From positions 10,089,502-10,153,501 of the forward strand of contig CM029372.1 in assembly GCA_017165825.1 (NCBI GenBank): a stretch of DNA of 64,000 nucleotides, read 5' to 3'. How positions within the stretch are numbered: the first letter of the stretch is position 1; every line of letters starts with the position of its first letter. Shown here piece after piece: positions 61,301-64,000 of this stretch. The notes beneath the pieces were generated by a model that did no database searches, was not told where the DNA came from, and was given only the letters and a program-made list of their open reading frames with translations. Both the position numbers and the translations under genes were made by a program. This DNA comes from Hepsetus odoe (taxonomy: Eukaryota; Chordata; Actinopteri; Characiformes; Hepsetidae).

Positions 61301-61531
61301 TGAAAAAAGATGGTTAACTAAACAGTGATATTTTTGTAACTACTAACTGAACAGACCTAAACAGATCTGTTTCTCACCTCTTCTTTTCTGTACATTGATG
61401 ACGAGGGCGGCATTGGTCCAGAACACTCTGTCTCCCATGGCGATGTGCGGAACAGTTCCACTGGAGGCTCCCAACCATTTCTAAATTTTGGGATGTAGAG
61501 TGGAGCACACTGGTCCCTTGGCCATTCAGCC

Positions 61532-61579
<48 letters not shown>

Positions 61580-61698
61580 GAGAGAGAGGAGGAGATGAGA
61601 GAGAGAGAGAGAGAGAGAGAGACAAGAGAGAGAGACAAGAGAGAGAGAGAGAAAGAGAGACGTAGAGAGAGAGAGAGAGAGAGACAGAGAGAGAGAGG

Positions 61699-61736
<38 letters not shown>

Positions 61737-61813
61737 AGAGAGAGAGAGACAGAGAGGAGAGAGAGAGAGAGAGAGAGAGAGTTTAAGAGAGAGAGAAAGA
61801 GAGAGAGAGAGAG

Positions 61814-61879
<66 letters not shown>

Positions 61880-61895
61880 CGAGAGAGAGAGAGAG

Positions 61896-61972
<77 letters not shown>

Positions 61973-62330
61973 GTAAAGTAATCAGTTTGGTTTTGGCATG
62001 TATTTACAGCTAACTGCAGAATCTATTTACAGATTTACATTTTAAGAGGTTGGAAAGGCTTAGTGCCCTGCAGGCTGAATATTCATCATTCACTGTATAT
62101 CCCTAAAAAAAGGTCAGAAAGTGATTATGGCAACAGCATTACCTGGGTCGTGTCCAACCATCCCCCAGCAACTCAAAGATGGTCATTTCTTTAGGGGTCA
62201 GATGTCCCCTCAGAAACTCCACTGCATCTCGAGACAGGTGAGGAGAGATGATTGACCGAGGTAGCTCCGGACTACCACAACTCTGCAGAACCTGGGGCCA
62301 ATATATTTACAAAAGTGACAGTACAGGAAC

Positions 62331-62383
<53 letters not shown>

Positions 62384-63624
62384 TTTCTAATCCTTACCAA
62401 CTCCAGGGGCCCAAAAAGAAAGTGGACAAGTTCTGAAGCGCTGGGGTTTTGAATGTGCTTTTTGAGTTTGGCCTGCAGAGGGAGCAAATGTATAGTCAAT
62501 ACTTGTACACACTACTAATACTCAGCTATATTGACATGCCCTTTTCAATTTGTCGCCAGCTGTTCTAACAGAACAGAGAAATAATGGAGAAGTGATAGAG
62601 CGGACAAAACCGACCTATTTATTAACTAATAAATTAATAATAAGACTAAGATTACCCCCTCAAAGGATTTATTACATTCTCAGGCTTATTGTTCAGTGAC
62701 TGGTAAAGTTATTCTTAAGTTATAAAAGTGTGTAAAAAGCATATAATAGTGTGATTACTAAGTTGTATTAACTAAGTAATAATGCACAGTTCAAAGGGGA
62801 AACTTCTCAGTTAACTGTGTACTGTGTACAGTCTTATTAAAGCCTTGGCTGGTGTGGCTCCCCTGCCTGTGAGGGCTGAGAGAGCTGTTGAGGGCTCCAC
62901 ACTGAGTGCATGTTTAAGTTGTGGGTGTGGAACACTGAGGTTAAACAGATGAAAACAGGTCCTGTACTGTAGCTCTAATAGGACGCTCACCAGTAGATTG
63001 AAGGAGAGCTTTAGCTTCTGAAGGCTGTCGATGAACTCAGCCTCAGATGGAGGTTTTGCTCTTAGAGTCAACATCCCCTCTAAACATAAGCACAGAGCAG
63101 CATTCATGTCATTGTTAGTCACACACACCAAACAATCACATGAAACCCACGTTAATTACTAAAGAAAGGAGCAACAACTTCTAAAGGTACAACCTGAATG
63201 GATGAATGAATGGAGAGAAGAGATATAGGGAAAGTGAATACCTGCTGGTCCCCTTTTCTTATTTTTCCTGCTTTTGTTGCGCTGGTTGAGTTGGGAGAAA
63301 GCTTCTGCAGCTTTTTGCAGCCGTGACACAAAAATCTCTATGTCATCCAGAGCACAGTTCAAGAGTTGCTAGGCAGTAAGAGAAAACTGACTCATAATGC
63401 GCAACCTCATGCTCTACCCATCATCTGATAGAGCTTGTTATGTGGTTTTAATCTGTATGTGTGTGTGTGTGTGTTTGTGTGCACATGCATATAATTGTGA
63501 GTGTGAATGTGTATGTGTTCCATATAATGTTCCATATGAGTTCTCACCACGTCCTTTTCAATGCGCTGAGCAAGTTTCTCATGGGACTCTGTGTCCTGCT
63601 GAGCCGAATCCCGTCTCTCAATAT
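57562..63624 (-). CDS. eps8l2: EPS8-like protein 2 (3' part of gene)
   Basis: Thirteen exons on the minus strand, listed by plus coordinates from the 3' end: 57562-57648, 58049-58181, 58331-58514, 60437-60518, 60622-60750, 60843-60948, 61220-61254, 61378-61531, 62143-62291, 62398-62472, 62991-63079, 63242-63368 and 63548-63624. They total 1427 nt (2 leading nt plus 475 codons with the stop) and one frame. Order of motifs: QLLNCALDDIEIFVSRLQKA (just after the PTB domain), SRDAVEFLRGHLTPKEMTIF and RDQCAPLYIPKFRNGWEPP, then SH3 (YAKIRYHFVARNANELSVL, KQWWKLRNRSGQAGYVPYN), then MDEVNDELLKRI and the SAM-like actin-regulating end (VTSWLNAKGFSK, GAQLFSLEKEELKAVCG). Family role: scaffold linking receptor tyrosine kinases to actin and Rac signalling. 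I choose eps8l2 over eps8l1/eps8 on the SH3 and C-terminal text (memory). The N-terminal exons lie beyond the window. Confidence 0.85.
59034..60350 (+). mobile_element. Tc1/mariner transposon, nearly complete but inactive
   Basis: Terminal inverted repeats CAGTGCCTTGCAAAAGTATT at 59034 and its complement (one base shorter in the A run) ending at 60350, each flanked by the TA target duplication (59032-59033 and 60351-60352). Length 1317 bp. Transposase parts: a helix-turn-helix region (STIKSIIFKWKEHGTTTNLP) in 59377-59664, and in another frame at 59694-60236 HGGGSIMLWRCFSAAGPG, the second catalytic Asp in FQQDNYPKY and the Glu in SPDLNPIENLW. The reading frame is broken at least twice: one shift between the HTH part and the region of KKARLEFAKR, and another just after the first Asp (VLLSD). 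It sits in an intron of eps8l2. Confidence 0.92.
61532..61971. repeat. 440-bp (GA)n tract next to an eps8l2 exon
   Basis: About 440 bp of GAGAGA with occasional GACAGA, GAGACG and TTTGAGAG interruptions. On the minus strand it is a (CT)n tract running directly into CTCAG, the acceptor of the exon at 61378-61531. The ERERE and SLSLS frames across it are artefacts. Confidence 0.95.
62332..62382. repeat. (GT)n microsatellite in an eps8l2 intron
   Basis: About 50 bp of GT, then CTTTCTAATCC and the donor of the exon at 62398-62472 on the minus strand. Confidence 0.95.
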
Positions 63625-63890
63625 CTGACAAACACAGCTTATTAATATTTTATTAGCAACTCAAAATGTTAGATCAAATTAGATTCAGAAAACACATAAT
63701 GAAGCTTTTCATTTCATCATGTATTAATTTGAAGAATGCACATTGATACCAGACTGACATGCATATTGGCAGAATGCTTAAAAATGATACAGCACAGTTT
63801 CTTCCTGTATTTCCTGCTTTTATTGCATTTGTAACAGTAGTGGAATGATTTTCATATTATTTTTTATTTGTGTTTTTCATATGGTTGATT

Positions 63891-64000
63891 AAAGACTTCT
63901 CCTTTTGGGCACTTCTGTTAGGGGTTGCCACAGTGGATCAACTTTCTCTGCATCTTCCTCCTTCAAGTCAATCCTTTTCTTCTGCTCTTTCTTGGTGGCT
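63891..64000 (-). mobile_element. RTE/Rex3-like LINE 3' end, reverse orientation, cut by window end
   Basis: CTTCTCCTTTTGGGCACTTC, then TGTTAGGGGTTGCCACAGTG and GATCAACTTTCTCTGCATCT, is the reverse strand of the fish RTE-type element also seen at 16860-17091. The element continues past the window. Confidence 0.65.

Noticed and set aside
61357..61786. SLSLSL and ERERE frames
   Set aside because: They are the (GA)n tract; only the part 61378-61531 is a real eps8l2 exon.

Overview
This window is nuclear genomic DNA from a teleost fish. The genes are split by GT-AG introns, and intergenic DNA is full of dinucleotide microsatellites, tRNA-derived SINEs, 3' ends of fish LINEs and Tc1/mariner relics. 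The gene set (syt7, saxo4/ppp1r32, lrrc10b, fads2, eps8l2) is vertebrate, and the repeats are of fish type. I cannot name the species from the sequence alone.

Layout. 537-5484 (+): the last five coding exons of synaptotagmin-7 (both C2 domains and the stop), whose 5' part lies outside the window. 5485-26100: a long gene-poor stretch with simple repeats, a duplicated segment carrying two retrotransposon insertions, a LINE with a SINE inside it, and a degenerate Tc1-like element. 26200-30640 (+): a saxo4/ppp1r32-like gene with seven well-phased exons, a stop and a polyadenylation signal; its 5' end looks short compared with mammals. 36736-37977 (-): a single-exon lrrc10b gene with unusual acidic extensions, upstream of which is a GC-rich, CpG-containing probable promoter. 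38800-46800: gene-free DNA with a long hairpin-forming inverted repeat. 47000-55555 (+): a complete fads2 front-end fatty acyl desaturase with a non-coding first exon, 12 coding exons, a 444-residue product and the cytochrome b5 and three histidine-box motifs. 57562-63624 (-): the last 13 coding exons of an eps8l2-like gene (phosphotyrosine-binding-domain C-terminal part, SH3, C-terminal actin-regulating region), one intron of which holds a nearly complete but broken Tc1 transposon.

The genes do not form an operon and act in unrelated processes: calcium-regulated exocytosis (syt7), axonemal or ciliary microtubules (saxo4), a leucine-rich repeat scaffold (lrrc10b), long-chain polyunsaturated fatty acid synthesis (fads2) and actin remodelling (eps8l2). 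Their proximity is a synteny feature. fads2 and eps8l2 are convergent, with about 2 kb between their stops.

I found no convincing new genetic system. The points most worth a second look are splice acceptors fused to long microsatellites in fads2 and eps8l2, the substrate-pocket variant of Fads2, the extended acidic Lrrc10b, the short Saxo4 with a possible eroded N-terminal exon, a 150-bp hairpin at about 44.5 kb, and a repeat pair whose second copy carries two separate retrotransposon insertions. Exon boundaries were set by hand from splice consensus and frame continuity. Family names rest on recognised sequence similarity, not on a database search.
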